NCBI RefSeq assembly: GCF_048007105.1
Contig: NZ_CP180352.1
Location: 2,356,001 to 2,420,000 of the forward strand
Direction: 5' to 3'
Length of the DNA stretch: 64,000 nt
Source: Minwuia sp048007105
Lineage (GTDB): Bacteria; Pseudomonadota; Alphaproteobacteria; Minwuiales; Minwuiaceae
Shown: positions 7,009 to 16,123 of the stretch, in pieces
Numbering within the stretch: position 1 is the stretch's first letter
Layout of the letters: the number at the start of each line of letters is the position of its first letter
Translations under genes and position numbers: made by a program
The notes under the pieces: model-generated
What the model was told of the DNA's origin: nothing
The model's input: the letters and a program-made list of their open reading frames with translations, nothing else
Database searches by the model: none

Positions 7009-8913
7009 GTGTTCAAGATCGAGGAATTGCCGTGGCTTCCGGAGCCCTCGCCGGATTTCAGCAAGCTGTGCCGCGCCGCGGCGGACCTGCAGGACGGGCA
7101 GGCGGCCCAACTGCAGCATCTGGCGACCCACGCGCACAGCTTCCTTCAGACCCAGAGCCTTTCCAGGGCACTGCGGAAGCTGTCGGCAAGCGAGGGGCGC
7201 ACGGACCCCTTGTCGAGGCTGCGTCTTGCAGTCCTGTCCAATGCGACGACCGACACCTTCGAGGACTATTTCCGTACGGCCGCGGCCCGTCACGGCGTGC
7301 TGCTGGACCTGGTGCCGGGCGGCTTCGATCAGGTCGAACAGCAGGTTCTGGACCCTGCGTCGCCCGTATTCGCCGATACGCCCGATGCCGTTCTGCTCGC
7401 CCTGGACTATCGCTGGTTCAGCCTTGACCGGCCCGCCTACGGCGCCGACGCCCGGTCCGTGATCGAGGCCGCGAGGGGTCGTCTGGTCCAGGTCGTCGAC
7501 GGGATCCGCGAGCGCTGCAATGCGACCGTCATACTGCAGTCGCTGGCCACTCCGCCTGTAAGCAGCTTCGGAAGCTTCGACAGGGTGGCCGAGGGTACGG
7601 CCCGATCCATGATCGCGACCGTCAATGAAGAGATCGCGCGGATCGCCGGCCAACCGGGTTGCTGCCTGCTGGATGTCGAGCATGTTGCGGCGCAGGTCGG
7701 CGCGGCGAGATGGTTCGATCCCGTTCAATGGGCCGGTCACAAGATCCCCGTCAGCGCCGACTGCGTTCCGCTCTATGCCGATCATCTCGGACGGTTGCTG
7801 GCGGCATTGAGGGGCAAGTCCCGGAAATGCCTGGTGCTGGACCTCGACTTCACCTGCTGGGGCGGAGCGGTCGGCGATGAAGGCGTGGAGGGCATCGTTC
7901 TCGGCCCGGGTTCGGCCCTGGGCGAGGCCTATCTTGAGGTCCAGAAGACAGCCGGCGATCTCCGTCGCCGGGGAATCGTGCTCGCCGTGGTTTCCAAGAA
8001 CAATGACGATGTCGCCCGGTCCGCCTTCCGGAACCATCCGGAAATGCACCTGAAGGAATCCGATATCGCGGTCTTTCAGGCCAACTGGCAGGACAAGGCC
8101 AGCAACATCGAACAGATCGCCGCGACGCTGAACCTTGGGCTGGACGCCTTCGTCATGCTGGACGACAACCCGGCCGAACGCGCCCAGATCCGGGCCGCCC
8201 TGCCTATGGTCGGTATTCCCGATCTGCCGTCCGATCCGAGCTACTTCCCATGGTTCCTGCAGGCTGCAGGCTATTTCGAGGCGATCTCGTTCTCCCGCGA
8301 GGATGTCGTTCGTGCGGAGTCCTATACAGCTGAAGCCATGCGGCTGGATGTCCGCAGCAAGTCGCGGGACATCGGCGAGTATCTGAAGTCGCTGCAGATG
8401 CAACTGGAACTGACGCAGTTCAACGATCTGGACATGAAGCGCACGGTGCAGCTGATCAACAAGACCAACCAGTTCAACCTGACCACGCGGCGCTATACCG
8501 AAGCCGAGACCGTTGCGATGCAGAACGACCCGGACGTCGTGACCCTGCAGGCGCGTGTCTCCGACAAATTCGGCGAGATGGGGCTGATCGGCATCATCAT
8601 CGCGCGTCCGGACGGTTCGGACGGCGCGACGCTGGATATCGACACCTGGCTGATGAGTTGCCGGGCGCTGGGGCGCAAGGTCGAAGAGGCGATGCTGGAG
8701 GCGCTGGCCGATATCGCCCGGCAGAAGGGCTTCACCCGGCTGGCCGGCACCTACGTCCCGACCGCGAAGAACGGCATGGTCGCCGAGCACTATCCGAAAT
8801 TGGGCTTCGCCCCGATCGATGAGAACGCAGCCGGTGACAAGAAGGGCTTCGTGCTCGACCTTGAGGCCTACGAACCTGCTGATCTGCCCTTCGATCTGAC
8901 CTGGCGCAGCTAG
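7009..8913 (+). CDS. FkbH-like HAD-IIIC family protein with C-terminal GNAT-like domain
   Basis: This protein of about 634 residues has three parts: an N-terminal SGNH-like region, a HAD phosphatase core and a C-terminal acetyltransferase-like domain. The HAD motif is LDLDFTCWGG at about residue 277 (the usual form is DLDNTLWGG), followed by VSKNN and MLDDNPAER; the C-terminal part has LINKTNQFNLTTRR, LMSCRALGR and NGMVAEHYPKLGF. FkbH proteins take 1,3-bisphosphoglycerate, dephosphorylate it and load a glyceryl unit onto an ACP. With an ACP and a PPTase adjacent, loading a C3 unit here is likely. I chose GTG at 7009 because VFKIEELPWLPEPSPDF matches the expected N-terminus and follows GGGGG; an ATG at 6913 would add 32 unlikely residues. 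Confidence 0.85.
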   Translation: MFKIEELPWLPEPSPDFSKLCRAAADLQDGQAAQLQHLATHAHSFLQTQSLSRALRKLSASEGRTDPLSRLRLAVLSNATTDTFEDYFRTAAARHGVLLDLVPGGFDQVEQQVLDPASPVFADTPDAVLLALDYRWFSLDRPAYGADARSVIEAARGRLVQVVDGIRERCNATVILQSLATPPVSSFGSFDRVAEGTARSMIATVNEEIARIAGQPGCCLLDVEHVAAQVGAARWFDPVQWAGHKIPVSADCVPLYADHLGRLLAALRGKSRKCLVLDLDFTCWGGAVGDEGVEGIVLGPGSALGEAYLEVQKTAGDLRRRGIVLAVVSKNNDDVARSAFRNHPEMHLKESDIAVFQANWQDKASNIEQIAATLNLGLDAFVMLDDNPAERAQIRAALPMVGIPDLPSDPSYFPWFLQAAGYFEAISFSREDVVRAESYTAEAMRLDVRSKSRDIGEYLKSLQMQLELTQFNDLDMKRTVQLINKTNQFNLTTRRYTEAETVAMQNDPDVVTLQARVSDKFGEMGLIGIIIARPDGSDGATLDIDTWLMSCRALGRKVEEAMLEALADIARQKGFTRLAGTYVPTAKNGMVAEHYPKLGFAPIDENAAGDKKGFVLDLEAYEPADLPFDLTWRS

Positions 8914-8931
8914 GCGCGGGCCCAAACGGCG

Positions 8932-9678
8932 TTAGTTGACGCCGAGTTCCGTCAGTTTCTGCCGGGCGAGGACGACGCCGTTGTCCTTGGGGTCGCCGAG
9001 TTCCACCGCTTTCTTCAGCAGGTCGATGCCTGCCTCGCGGTCCTGACCGGCATATTCGGGGTCCAGCATCACCATGGCGCGCCAGTAGAGGGCGCTGGGC
9101 GCATCCGTCAGGCCCTCATGTTCCAGATAGCGCTTCGCCGCTTCCAGATCGCGTTCGATGCCGTCGCCGCGAACCGCCATGGTCCCGGCGAGGTAGGAGC
9201 CCAAGCGCGAATCGAACTCGGCCGCCGTGGCGCGCACGATCACGTTCGCGAGTTCGTAGTTCCGCTCCTCGGCGGGACCGCTCATGTGGGTGCGAGCCAC
9301 TTCGACGGCGCGATTCTCGCCAGCGGCGCGGACGAAATCGGTGATGAAGGCCGCCTGCTCGACCTCGTGAACCGCTGAGAAGCGGGCTTCGACCTCGTCT
9401 GCACTCAGTGCGGCAAGCACCTCGGCGGGCAGGGCCTCCGGCGCGGAAGGGACAGGCTCGGCGGCCGGCTGCGGTTCCGCCGCCGGCTGTTCCTGGGCCG
9501 GTGCGGGGGCTTCGCCGCCCGTCGTGGTCTCCGCCGGGGCGGTTCGCTCGACCTTCACGGCATCCGACACCTGATTGGCCACTTCGGTCCCAGTCTCGTT
9601 CTTGCCGAGCAGATACCAACCGATGGCGGCGACGCCGGCAATTGCGATCAACAGGACAATGATCTTGAGCGCTTTCAT
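8932..9678 (-). CDS. membrane-anchored Sel1/TPR-like repeat protein
   Basis: This 248-residue protein has one N-terminal transmembrane segment (IIVLLIAIAGVAAIGWYLL), then a Pro/Ala/Glu-rich linker to about residue 85, and a C-terminal helical region with Sel1-like repeats (AAKRYLEHEGLTDAPSALYWRAM; GIDLLKKAVELGD). It probably sits in the inner membrane with a periplasmic repeat domain that binds a partner. The second Met is used as the start (9678) because GAGG lies 8 bases before it; an upstream ATG at 9696 is less well placed. It is convergent with the FkbH-like gene, with only 18 bases between them. The specific function is unknown. Confidence 0.7.
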   Translation of the reverse strand: MKALKIIVLLIAIAGVAAIGWYLLGKNETGTEVANQVSDAVKVERTAPAETTTGGEAPAPAQEQPAAEPQPAAEPVPSAPEALPAEVLAALSADEVEARFSAVHEVEQAAFITDFVRAAGENRAVEVARTHMSGPAEERNYELANVIVRATAAEFDSRLGSYLAGTMAVRGDGIERDLEAAKRYLEHEGLTDAPSALYWRAMVMLDPEYAGQDREAGIDLLKKAVELGDPKDNGVVLARQKLTELGVN

Positions 9679-9856
9679 GGACCGAACCTCAATCAAACGG
9701 GTCTGCTTGCCTACCTGATGTCACGAACCGCATCCGCGGTACGGCCGAAACGCCGGCGCTCTCCGTCGGACCGGGCCGTACTCGGTTGCCGGCAGGTGAG
9801 CGCCATGACGGCCTCGATATAGCGTATGCCTTTCCCGACTGCCACGTGTTTCCCGG

Positions 9857-12181
9857 TCATTCCGGGCTCTCGGGGTCCAGCTCAGGTTCGGGGGCTTTCG
9901 CCAGAAGCATGGCTGCCGGCTCGAGGCCCGGATCCAGTTCTAGCGCGCGCGCCGCGGCGCGGCGCATCGGTTCGACCATGCCAAGCCAGTCGTAACACCG
10001 GGCTACCTGCAGGGGAAAAATGGCGTTCTGCGGCTCCAGACCGACCAGCCGTTGCCAGAGTTCAAGCGCCTCCTCGTGCCGCCGTGCGCGGCTGAGCTGC
10101 TGCGCCAGCATCACGAGGATACGGGTATTGTCCGGTTCCATGCGCAGATAGGTCCGCGCACCCGCCTCGAACGCCTCCGGGTTCTCACGATCCAGGCGCA
10201 GTGCCTCGATCAGGGCTTTCCGTTTCAGACCGGCCGTCCACTGCTGCAGCTTGTCGTTTTCCTCGATCTCGGCGGCGGCAAGCCGATAGCACGTATGGGC
10301 CTCCCAAAGATCATCGATCCGGCTGCTGCCGGCTTCGATCCTCCGGCCTTCCGAGACCAGAGACGCCGCCAGACCGCGAAGGGATTTCCGGGCCTCGTCG
10401 GCCATGTCCTTGAATGCCGGATCCTCGGCCCGGCGGACCAATTCGAGATGAGCGCGTGCTGCGCCGGTGACGTCGCCCTGGCGGATCCGTGTCCGCGCAA
10501 GATTGAGGTAGGGAAGCGGGGTGCCGGGCTCGAGCCTGATGCATTCCAGAAACGCGTCTGCGGCCTTCTCCAGATTGCCTTCTGTTAGTTCCAGCCGGCC
10601 GAGGGTTTCGTGGGCCGTGAACACGGAGATGTTCGCATCGATCATCGCCCGGGCCAGTTGGCGGGCCTCGTCGGGACATCGGTTCCAGTCCATCTCACGC
10701 AGACGCCGCAGGGCGCGCCGGTGTTCCGCCTGGGCGCGGAGCCGCCAGTCGCGGGAATTGGCGGTGTCCCAGTCGGCGAGATCCAGCATCAGGCGAAATG
10801 CGTCTGCCCCGCGACCGGCTTCGGAAAGATCGGAAGCCCGCCGGGCGGCGTCCGCCACGAGCCGGTTGACGCGATCCCTGAGCGGTGCCCCGACAGGAAA
10901 CTTCCTCCGGATCGCATTGCTCAGCTCGATCATGGCCTTTCGGTCGCCGTTCTCGATCGCCTCGTCGAGATGGCGTTCCATGTCGCCGTCACCGATCGCT
11001 GCATGGGCCTGCAGCCGGATGTGTCTTGCCGCTGCGTTGGCGGGATCGCGTCGCAGGAGATCGTTGGCGTAGACCAGTGCCGATTCCGGAAATCCACGTT
11101 CCAGCGAAATCGTCGCGAGCGCCGCGGCCGAGGCGCCGTCAAGCGGATCGAGCTCCAGAATGCGCCTGTGGATCAGATCTTTGACTTCGGTGGCGTTCCC
11201 GGCCTCGTCCTGTGCGAGGCGCCGCAGTCCGGGGAGATCGAGTTCGTAGAGCTTCCCGGGCCGCCCGATTTCCGGAGATTGTGCAGCCGGCGCCAATTCA
11301 GCACCCGCCCTGACCGGTAGCGGTTCGAGGAGAGCGGCCTGACATCGGGACATCAATTCCTGTCCGAGCAGGAATTCGAACTCGGCGGCGTAGTGAAAGA
11401 TGTCCTTGCCGTCGGCCTTGAGCGCCTTCTTCGGCCCGACCTCGGCAATCAGGGCGGAAGGATCGAAGAAGGCGTCGCCGCTCTGCCGGGTATGTCGGGA
11501 CGTCAGCTCGATGACCTTTGCCCGAGCGTCTATCGCTCTCGGTTCGGGCAGGTTGAAGTGCGACACGAACAGGAAACGGGCCGGATGCGTCTCGACGAGG
11601 CGGTCCATGGCCTCACTGAACGCGTCCTTGTCCATCTCCTTCATGCGGGCGGTGAGGATCAGTTCGTCGCGCCAGAGTTCCGCCGGTCCCGAACTTTCCG
11701 TCCGCGACCTCTCGACAAGTTCGTGCGCCACGCTCTCGCGGTCCGGACTTTCGGTCGCCACTGTCCGCCACCAGTCGAGATAGGGCTTGCCCCCCGAGCG
11801 CACGAAGTTGGTGGAAAAATAGTTGTTCTGGACCTCCAGACCGCAGGCCGTGAGCCGGGCGAGGGCGCTGATCTCGACGACGATCACGTCGAGACCCGCA
11901 ACCAGTTCCGCGAACTGTTCGGTTGTCGGCCGGATCTGATCACGGCCGAAGATGTAGGGCGAGAGCGCTGGTTGGACGAACCGGCGGCCAAGGCAGTATT
12001 CGATGTACTGCTTCGCCTCGAGCGGCGAGTGCATGTAAGCGTTGAATGGGAATGCAACCAGCTCCGCTTCGCCCTGGCCGATCAGGCTGTGCACGGGACC
12101 ATGGACGCGGCAGCTTCCGATAACGCCGATGGTGGCCTGGCCTTCGGCCGTCACTACGTTTTCGGAGCGAACGATACGCAT
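9857..12181 (-). CDS. GSC...DxxH domain protein with C-terminal TPR repeats, paralog A
   Basis: This 774-residue protein has an N-terminal domain (about 1-310) with GSCRVHGP at residues 22-29, VIVVEI near 115, LFVSHFNLP near 215 and DGKDIFHY near 265. These are blocks shared with the proteins at 3527 and 16545, and they resemble an SGNH/GSCFA-type fold with Cys at the nucleophile position. The remaining 450 residues are helical TPR-like repeats (for example AADAFLECIRLEPGTPLPYLN and EALELWQRLVGLEPQNAI). The start is set at MRIVRSE (12181) because the paralog begins with the same sequence. It lies directly downstream of the RTX subtilase on the same strand. I infer an enzyme whose TPRs recruit a protein or carrier; no name can be given. 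Confidence 0.6.
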   Translation of the reverse strand: MRIVRSENVVTAEGQATIGVIGSCRVHGPVHSLIGQGEAELVAFPFNAYMHSPLEAKQYIEYCLGRRFVQPALSPYIFGRDQIRPTTEQFAELVAGLDVIVVEISALARLTACGLEVQNNYFSTNFVRSGGKPYLDWWRTVATESPDRESVAHELVERSRTESSGPAELWRDELILTARMKEMDKDAFSEAMDRLVETHPARFLFVSHFNLPEPRAIDARAKVIELTSRHTRQSGDAFFDPSALIAEVGPKKALKADGKDIFHYAAEFEFLLGQELMSRCQAALLEPLPVRAGAELAPAAQSPEIGRPGKLYELDLPGLRRLAQDEAGNATEVKDLIHRRILELDPLDGASAAALATISLERGFPESALVYANDLLRRDPANAAARHIRLQAHAAIGDGDMERHLDEAIENGDRKAMIELSNAIRRKFPVGAPLRDRVNRLVADAARRASDLSEAGRGADAFRLMLDLADWDTANSRDWRLRAQAEHRRALRRLREMDWNRCPDEARQLARAMIDANISVFTAHETLGRLELTEGNLEKAADAFLECIRLEPGTPLPYLNLARTRIRQGDVTGAARAHLELVRRAEDPAFKDMADEARKSLRGLAASLVSEGRRIEAGSSRIDDLWEAHTCYRLAAAEIEENDKLQQWTAGLKRKALIEALRLDRENPEAFEAGARTYLRMEPDNTRILVMLAQQLSRARRHEEALELWQRLVGLEPQNAIFPLQVARCYDWLGMVEPMRRAAARALELDPGLEPAAMLLAKAPEPELDPESPE

Positions 12182-12204
12182 GGTCTGGGTCGGTCTTCCC
12201 GGAT

Positions 12205-13683
12205 TCAGGGTTGAATGATGCCCGCGGACGGTGCCGGGCCGGCGCGGACGCGCATGCCGCCGGCACAAGAGCGCGGGATGTTTGACGATGCGTTGACGGC
12301 GGTCAATCCCGCGTCCGTCAGATCAGATCGTCCACGGTTGCGCCGGAAACGCCCAGCAGATCGACCAGAGAACCGTCGTCGAAGCTGAACTCGTGTGTCC
12401 GCAACGCCGTCGAGGTTGAGGTCGGATTCCGACAATGCGCCGATCGATAGACCGATCAGAAGAAGTGTGTCCTCGCCGGTGACGAAATCGGAGACGATGT
12501 CGTGGGCGGGGCCGTCTGCGGCGGAGAACACGAACCGGTCCGCCCCGCCGCCGCCGGTCATGAGATCATCGCCGGCGCCACCGTCGATGAGATCGTTGCC
12601 CTCGTCGCCCAGCAGCCGGTCATTGGCGCTGCCGCCATTCAACTGGTCGTCGCCATCGTCGCCGAACAAGGTGTCGGACTCTGCGCCGCCGTAGATGAGG
12701 TCGCTGTCGCCGCCGCCGCGCAGGGTGTCCTGACCGTCGTCGCCGGTGATGACGTCGCTGCCGCTGCCGCCGAGAACCGAATCGCCGCCGCTGCCGCCTG
12801 CCAGACGGTCTCCGCCGTCGCCGCCGTCCAGTGTGTCGGCGCCCGAATCGCCCAGAAGCGTGTCGGCCTCGCCGCCGCCGAACAGCAGATCGTCCCCGCT
12901 GCCGCCGCGAACGATATCGCTGCCGCCGTCTCCGGTGATGAAATCCGCGCCGCCATCGCCCAGCAGCGAGTCGTTGCCGCTGCCGCCGGCGATCCGGTCC
13001 GCGCCGTCGCCGCCGGAGAGGGTGTCGTTGCCCGAGTTGCCCAGCAGCGTGTCGTTGTCCAGTCCGCCGAACACAAGGTCCGCGCCGTTGCCGCCGCGGG
13101 CGATATCGTTTCCGGCACCGCCCTCGATCAGGTCGTCGCCGTCATCGCCAAGCAGGCTGTCGCCGCCGCTGCCGCCTTCCAGGGTGTCGACGTCTGCGCC
13201 GCCGAGCAAGGTGTCTGTCCCGTCCCCGCCGGTCAGCAGGTCGAAGCCGATACCGCCCTGGATCATGTCGTCGCCGGCCTCGCCGGAGACCGAATCGTCG
13301 CCGGCATCGCCGGTCAGGATGTCGTCGCCGTCGCTGCCGAGTACGGTGTCGGCACCGGTCCCGCCGACGATGCGGTCATTGCCTTCGTCGCCGCGCAGGA
13401 AGTCGTCGCCGTTCAGGCCCATCAGCGTGTCGGCGTCCAGGCCGCCGTAGATGGAATCGGCGCCGTCATCGCCTTTCAGGACGTCCTGACCGCCGTCGCC
13501 CAGGATCAGGTCGTCGTCGGTGCCGCCGAGGATGCTGTCGGCGCCGTCGCCGCCATCGAGCCGGTCGGCGGCGGACCCGCCCATCAGCGTATCGTCGCCG
13601 GCCTCGCCGCTGAGCGTATCGGCACCGCTGCCGCCCCAGAGATCGTCATTGCCGAAGCCGCCATAGAGCGAGTTCGAGTCCAT
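12205..13683 (-). CDS. RTX nonapeptide region, 3' part of the frameshifted subtilase gene
   Basis: This reading frame is an almost pure array of calcium-binding RTX nonapeptides (GGxGxDxLx), some 50 copies, ending in an RTX-exported C-terminal region. It continues the S8 protease reading frame at 13646-16123. Dropping one base near 13690 gives the perfect junction FIDAGDGSNSLYGGFGND. A second one-base insertion near 12400 throws the C-terminus out of frame. Removing it restores a normal tail, HEFSFDDGSLVDLLGV followed by SGATVDDLI and a stop at 12318, instead of the Arg-rich tail read to 12205. Repaired, the whole protein is 1,267 residues (12318-16123). RTX arrays bind Ca2+ outside the cell and are exported by type I secretion; no such transporter is in this window. 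Confidence 0.75.
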   Translation of the reverse strand: MDSNSLYGGFGNDDLWGGSGADTLSGEAGDDTLMGGSAADRLDGGDGADSILGGTDDDLILGDGGQDVLKGDDGADSIYGGLDADTLMGLNGDDFLRGDEGNDRIVGGTGADTVLGSDGDDILTGDAGDDSVSGEAGDDMIQGGIGFDLLTGGDGTDTLLGGADVDTLEGGSGGDSLLGDDGDDLIEGGAGNDIARGGNGADLVFGGLDNDTLLGNSGNDTLSGGDGADRIAGGSGNDSLLGDGGADFITGDGGSDIVRGGSGDDLLFGGGEADTLLGDSGADTLDGGDGGDRLAGGSGGDSVLGGSGSDVITGDDGQDTLRGGGDSDLIYGGAESDTLFGDDGDDQLNGGSANDRLLGDEGNDLIDGGAGDDLMTGGGGADRFVFSAADGPAHDIVSDFVTGEDTLLLIGLSIGALSESDLNLDGVADTRVQLRRRFSGRSAGRFRRNRGRSDLTDAGLTAVNASSNIPRSCAGGMRVRAGPAPSAGIIQP

Positions 13684-13960
13684 CGCCGGCGTCGATGAAG
13701 TCATTGCCGTCACCGCCGTAGAGACGGTCGTCGCCGGCGCCCGCGTCCAGCGTGTCGTCGTCGCCGTCGCCGGAAATGACATCGTCGCCGAGTCCGCCGG
13801 TCAGGCTGTCGATGCCGTCGCCGCCGGCCAGCCGGTCGTTGCCGTCTCCGCCGTCCAGGCTGTCTGCGCCCGCTTCGCCAAGGATGGTGTCCGCCTCGTC
13901 GCCGCCCTGCAGCGCATCGTCGCCGCCGCGGCCCCTGATGGTATCGCTGAACTCGGTGCC
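12500..13960 (-). repeat. RTX-encoding tandem repeat tract
   Basis: About 1.45 kb consists of 27-base repeats (with internal 9-residue periodicity) encoding GG-D/N-G-x-D-x-L/I. The repeats make the DNA low in complexity and create long spurious open frames on the opposite strand rich in Val/Ala or Ser/Pro. It is part of the coding sequence, not a CRISPR array or satellite. Confidence 0.85.
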
Positions 13961-16123
13961 GATGACATCGTCGGCTTCGTCGGTTCCGACGAAGGAGAGC
14001 GGTCCGAGCGGTTCGGGAACAGGCTCCGGTTCCGGCTCCGGGGCATTCAGCAGGCTCAGGAAGTCGCCGGCCAGCTCCTCGATCAGCACCCCCAGCAGCG
14101 TCAGGCCGTTGCCCGCGCCGAAGTCCAGCTGGAAGTCGCCGCCGACCTGCCGGCCGGCGCCGATGAAGCTGTCGACGTCGAAGATGCCGGCGACGCCCTC
14201 CAGCAGGATGGTGTCGAAAGCGGCGTCGAAGTCGGTCACCGTGTCCAGCCCGCTGCCGGCGGCATAGCGGAACGTGTCGGCGCCCGCGCCGCCGGTCAGC
14301 GTGTCGTCGCCGCCGCCACCGTCCAGCACATCGTCGCCGCGCGCGCCGTTCAGGTCGTTGGCGGCCAGGTTGCCGATCAACGTGTCATCGCCGTCGCCGC
14401 CGAAGGCGTCCTCGATCAGCGTGCCCTCGGCCACGGTGAAGCTCTGGCCGGCGATCATGCCGGTCTGCCCGGCATTGAGGTCGATCAGCGCGCCGGCGGT
14501 CAGCGCAGCGGCATTGATCCGGTCGATGCCGCCGGCATCGCTCAGCGTGCGGCGCGACGCGTCCTGCGCGGCGAAGACCCCGTACTCGTCGGTGTAGACG
14601 TAGTCGTCATCGGCCGTGAGCGCGTCGCCGTAGAGGCTCAGGCTCCAGGTCAGCAGCGTGCCGTCGTCTTCCTGGTAGTGATCCTCGATCGCCAGCGTCC
14701 AGACGCCGGTGCCGTCCTCGCCCCAGTGCCGGGCGCTGGTCAGCACGAAGTTGATATCGTCCTGGTCCGTGCCCCACTGGCTGCTGGCGGAGACGCCGGG
14801 GCGGTTGACCAGCGTCGAGACCGTGCCGTCGGGCGAGGTCAGGGTGATCACCAGATCGCCGATCCAGCTGTGGTCGATCAGGATATCGACCTCGACCCAT
14901 TGCAGGTCGATCGGGTCGGTGATCGTGATCTGGTCGGTCACCGTGGCATTGTCGATGATGGTGAGGACAGGGGTCCTCGAGGCGGTGACGACCTGTTCGT
15001 TGGCGAAGGTCGATTGCGTCGTCCAGCTCTCGGCGAGCCGCACCGCGGCGTGGGCGTCGATCAGGCCGTAGCCGAAATCGTGACTGACGTGCAGGCCGCC
15101 GCCGTTCCAGTCGCCGGCCGCGTTGACGGCCCAGCCACTGTCCGCCGCGTCGATCTGGCGGGAGCTGTAGGCCAGGATCTCCTGGACGTCGCGGTAGCCG
15201 AGGTTCGGGTTGGCCTCGAGGATCAGCGCCGTTACGCCGGAGACCATGGGCGTCGCCGCCGAGGTGCCGTTGAAGCCCGACGTGAAGTCGCCGCCGGCAT
15301 AGCCGGCCGAACCGGTCCGGTCCGTCGAGATCACGCCCCCCAGGCCGCCGCCCGCCGCGACCGGGGCCGTAGTGATCAGCGCCGCGCCGGGCGTGGAGTA
15401 GAAGGTGACGTCGCCATCGTCTTCCGCCGCGGCCACGGCGATGGTGTACCGGGAGTTCTGAAAGTTGTGATAGTTGACGTCGTCGCCCGAGGTGCGGCTG
15501 TTGCCGGCGGCGAAGACCCAGACGGTGCCCAGGCCCTCGCGGCCGAACTCGACCGTGTCCTCCAGCGCATTGGCGTGCGGGCGGAAGATGCTGGACTTGA
15601 AGTTGTCCCCGAAAAATCCGCCGAAGCCCCAGCTGTTGTTGGAGACGTCGACATTGACCTGCAGCGCGATGTTCTCGGTGATCTGCTGCAGCGTGCCGTT
15701 GGCGCCGAAGCCCATGCGGAAACCGGCGATCGTGGCGTCCGGCGCGACGCCGCTGCCGCCCAGCGCATTGTCGTCGGCGGCGATGATGCCGGCCACTGCC
15801 GTGCCGTGGCGGTCGTCGCCGACGGCCATGGCGTCCGCATCGCCGTCGCGGGAATCATTGTCGATCGTGGTGTCGTAGTTGGCGATCAGATCCGGGTGGG
15901 TATGCTCCACGCCGTCGTCGATGATGCCGACGGTGACGCCTTCGCCGCGATAGTCTTCCCAGACCGGAAAGACGTTGATGTCGATCCCGGCGATCCCGCC
16001 GGTCTGGCCGGTGTTGTTGAGGTTGAACTGGCTGCCGAGCAGGGGGTCTGAAGGCAAAGCGAAACTGAGCGGAACCAGCGGTTCCGTCGCCGTCGTCTCC
16101 GACCCTGTTCTGCCGCTACCCAA
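13646..16123 (-). CDS. S8 subtilisin-like protease with P-domain and RTX repeats, N-terminal part
   Basis: This is a secreted serine protease. All triad residues are visible: Asp in GIIDDGVEHTHPDL (about residue 69), His in DRHGTAVAG (about 106) and Ser in GFNGTSAATPMVSG (about 280), with the oxyanion Asn in VSNNSWGFG. A proprotein-convertase P-domain follows at about 370-490 (DHSWIGDLVITLTSPDGT ... WTLAIEDHYQ), then the first RTX nonapeptides. There is no signal peptide, as expected for type I secretion. Translation seems to begin at TTG (16123), because a stop lies 12 codons upstream with no ATG or GTG between. The frame ends prematurely after FIDAGDG; the RTX array continues in the next frame, so the gene is split by a one-base insertion. 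Confidence 0.85.
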   Translation of the reverse strand: MGSGRTGSETTATEPLVPLSFALPSDPLLGSQFNLNNTGQTGGIAGIDINVFPVWEDYRGEGVTVGIIDDGVEHTHPDLIANYDTTIDNDSRDGDADAMAVGDDRHGTAVAGIIAADDNALGGSGVAPDATIAGFRMGFGANGTLQQITENIALQVNVDVSNNSWGFGGFFGDNFKSSIFRPHANALEDTVEFGREGLGTVWVFAAGNSRTSGDDVNYHNFQNSRYTIAVAAAEDDGDVTFYSTPGAALITTAPVAAGGGLGGVISTDRTGSAGYAGGDFTSGFNGTSAATPMVSGVTALILEANPNLGYRDVQEILAYSSRQIDAADSGWAVNAAGDWNGGGLHVSHDFGYGLIDAHAAVRLAESWTTQSTFANEQVVTASRTPVLTIIDNATVTDQITITDPIDLQWVEVDILIDHSWIGDLVITLTSPDGTVSTLVNRPGVSASSQWGTDQDDINFVLTSARHWGEDGTGVWTLAIEDHYQEDDGTLLTWSLSLYGDALTADDDYVYTDEYGVFAAQDASRRTLSDAGGIDRINAAALTAGALIDLNAGQTGMIAGQSFTVAEGTLIEDAFGGDGDDTLIGNLAANDLNGARGDDVLDGGGGDDTLTGGAGADTFRYAAGSGLDTVTDFDAAFDTILLEGVAGIFDVDSFIGAGRQVGGDFQLDFGAGNGLTLLGVLIEELAGDFLSLLNAPEPEPEPVPEPLGPLSFVGTDEADDVIGTEFSDTIRGRGGDDALQGGDEADTILGEAGADSLDGGDGNDRLAGGDGIDSLTGGLGDDVISGDGDDDTLDAGAGDDRLYGGDGNDFIDAGDGLELALWRLRQ

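Noticed and set aside
6979..8925. 648-residue open frame on the minus strand
   Set aside because: It is antisense to the FkbH-like gene, which has clear HAD motifs on the + strand.
12502..13698. Long open frame on the + strand rich in Val and Ala opposite the RTX region
   Set aside because: It is the complement of repetitive RTX codons, has strict 9-residue periodicity and no family motif; the minus-strand RTX reading is clearly the real one.
13640..13700. Programmed ribosomal frameshifting in the RTX gene
   Set aside because: No slippery heptamer is seen, and the same kind of one-base insertion occurs in seven unrelated genes, so a sequence error fits better.
12500..13960. Tandem repeats considered as a CRISPR array or satellite
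   Set aside because: Repeats are 27 bases with no unique spacers and encode GGxGxDxLx; they are coding RTX repeats.
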